From NCBI GenBank assembly GCA_005879245.1, contig VBLA01000149.1:1-5730 (forward strand): 5,730 bases of DNA, read 5' to 3'. The stretch comes from Deltaproteobacteria bacterium. Lineage in GTDB: Bacteria > Desulfobacterota > Binatia > DP-6. How positions within the stretch are numbered: position 1 is the first letter of the stretch; every line of letters starts with the position of its first letter. The translations under genes and the position numbers were made by a program. The notes under the pieces are model-generated. The model was not told where the DNA came from. It saw only the letters and a program-made list of their open reading frames with translations, and searched no databases. Shown piece after piece: positions 5,123 through 5,730 of this stretch.

Positions 5123-5730
5123 ATGCCCCAGCACGCCAAGCGGATCAAGATCCGCCGGAAAGCGCTTCGCCAGCCCGACGAGTTCGAGACGCTCACCGGC
5201 CAGGCCGTGAACTGGGCGTCGGCGAACCGCGGCCTCGTGATCGCCGTGGTCGCGGCCCTTGCCGTCGCGGGCCTCGTGGCGGTCGCCATCGGCCACCTCC
5301 GCGGGGCCGAGCGCGAGCGCGCCTCGCTGGCATTCCGCACCGCCCACACGACCTTCGAGGCCGGGAACAAGTTCACCGAAGCCGCAGAAGCCTTCGCCGC
5401 TCTGGCGCACGCCTATCCTCACACCGCCTACGGGCGCCTCGCCGGGCTCTACCGCGGTCACGCGTTCGCCCGGCAGGGTGATGCGGCCGCGGCGGCAACG
5501 GCGTACGCCGAGTACCTCGCGACCTCCCCCGACCCTCCCTACCTCCGGCAGGAAGCCCTCGCGGGCCTCGGCCACGCCAAGGAGGCGACCGGGGAGACCA
5601 CGCCCGCCCTCGAGGCGTACGTCCAGGCCGGCACGCTCGAGGGCCCGTATCGCACCGATGCGCTCCTCTCCGCGGCGCGTCTCCACGAGGCGGGCGGGCG
5701 CGCCGATCTCGCGCGCGAGATCTACGCGCG
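5123..5730 (+). CDS. Membrane-anchored TPR protein (YfgM/TolA-binding-like), 3'-truncated
   Basis: The first 202 codons of a gene that leaves the window at its right edge. The protein opens with a basic cytoplasmic segment (MPQHAKRIKIRRKALRQPDEF) and has one hydrophobic helix at about 37-57 (GLVIAVVAALAVAGLVAVAIG). From about residue 65 it continues as Ala-rich helical repeats of tetratricopeptide type, for example FRTAHTTFEAGNKFTEAAEAF (71-91), YGRLAGLYRGHAFARQGDAAA (103-123) and LRQEALAGLGHAKEATGETTP (141-161). This topology, with a positive N-terminus inside and TPRs outside, matches YfgM-like translocon ancillary proteins and similar envelope TPR proteins. The opening IKIRRKALRQPDEFETL followed by a helix after NRG is a familiar layout in deltaproteobacteria-like genomes. 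The ATG at 5123 has only weak purine sequence upstream (AGGG at 5106-5109, GAG at 5111-5113). It is probably cotranscribed with the DUF151 gene. The exact TPR subfamily cannot be decided without the C-terminus. Confidence 0.85.
   Translation, partial: MPQHAKRIKIRRKALRQPDEFETLTGQAVNWASANRGLVIAVVAALAVAGLVAVAIGHLRGAERERASLAFRTAHTTFEAGNKFTEAAEAFAALAHAYPHTAYGRLAGLYRGHAFARQGDAAAAATAYAEYLATSPDPPYLRQEALAGLGHAKEATGETTPALEAYVQAGTLEGPYRTDALLSAARLHEAGGRADLAREIYA

Noticed and set aside
4955..5686. A 243-codon minus-strand frame over the DUF151 end and the TPR gene
   Set aside because: It overlaps two better-supported plus-strand genes, and its Gly/Arg/Glu-rich translation has no recognisable family motif.

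Overview
The window is a high-GC bacterial chromosomal segment with strongly G/C-biased third codon positions. It holds six protein-coding genes, two of them cut by the window edges. Family content and promoter style would fit an uncultivated, deltaproteobacteria-like or Rokubacteria/Binatota-like lineage. That is an impression from composition and protein flavour only, and nothing here fixes the taxon. No tRNA, rRNA, CRISPR array, insertion sequence or phage gene was seen.

Layout. Positions 1-1074 (+) encode the C-terminal ~357 residues of a family 5 (Dpp/Opp-like) ABC-transporter substrate-binding protein whose start lies before the window. It converges on an NRDE/TANGO2-family protein (1262-2011, -). 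The 187-bp gap between their stops is filled with GC-rich inverted repeats, including two near-identical 19-nt palindromic cores and a larger stem touching the NRDE stop codon. A 122-bp divergent intergenic region (2012-2133) then separates NRDE from a rightward block.

The rightward block begins with a MoxR/CoxD-type AAA+ ATPase (2134-3096) and a CoxE-type von Willebrand factor A protein (3114-4517), 17 bp apart. In this family pairing the ATPase and the VWA protein typically act together as a chaperone or metal-centre maturation module. No target enzyme is visible in the window.

A well-formed sigma70-like promoter with a G8 run in its 17-nt spacer lies just after the VWA stop. It precedes a DUF151 'bifunctional nuclease' family gene (4587-5102), which is followed after 20 bp by a single-pass membrane TPR protein (YfgM/TolA-binding-like) that runs off the right edge (5123-5730).

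Most of the window is recognisable family content. The items most worth a second look are the stand-alone AAA+/VWA pair, the G8 tract inside the promoter, and the GNA-triloop palindromes between the convergent genes. I did not find convincing evidence of a wholly new system.
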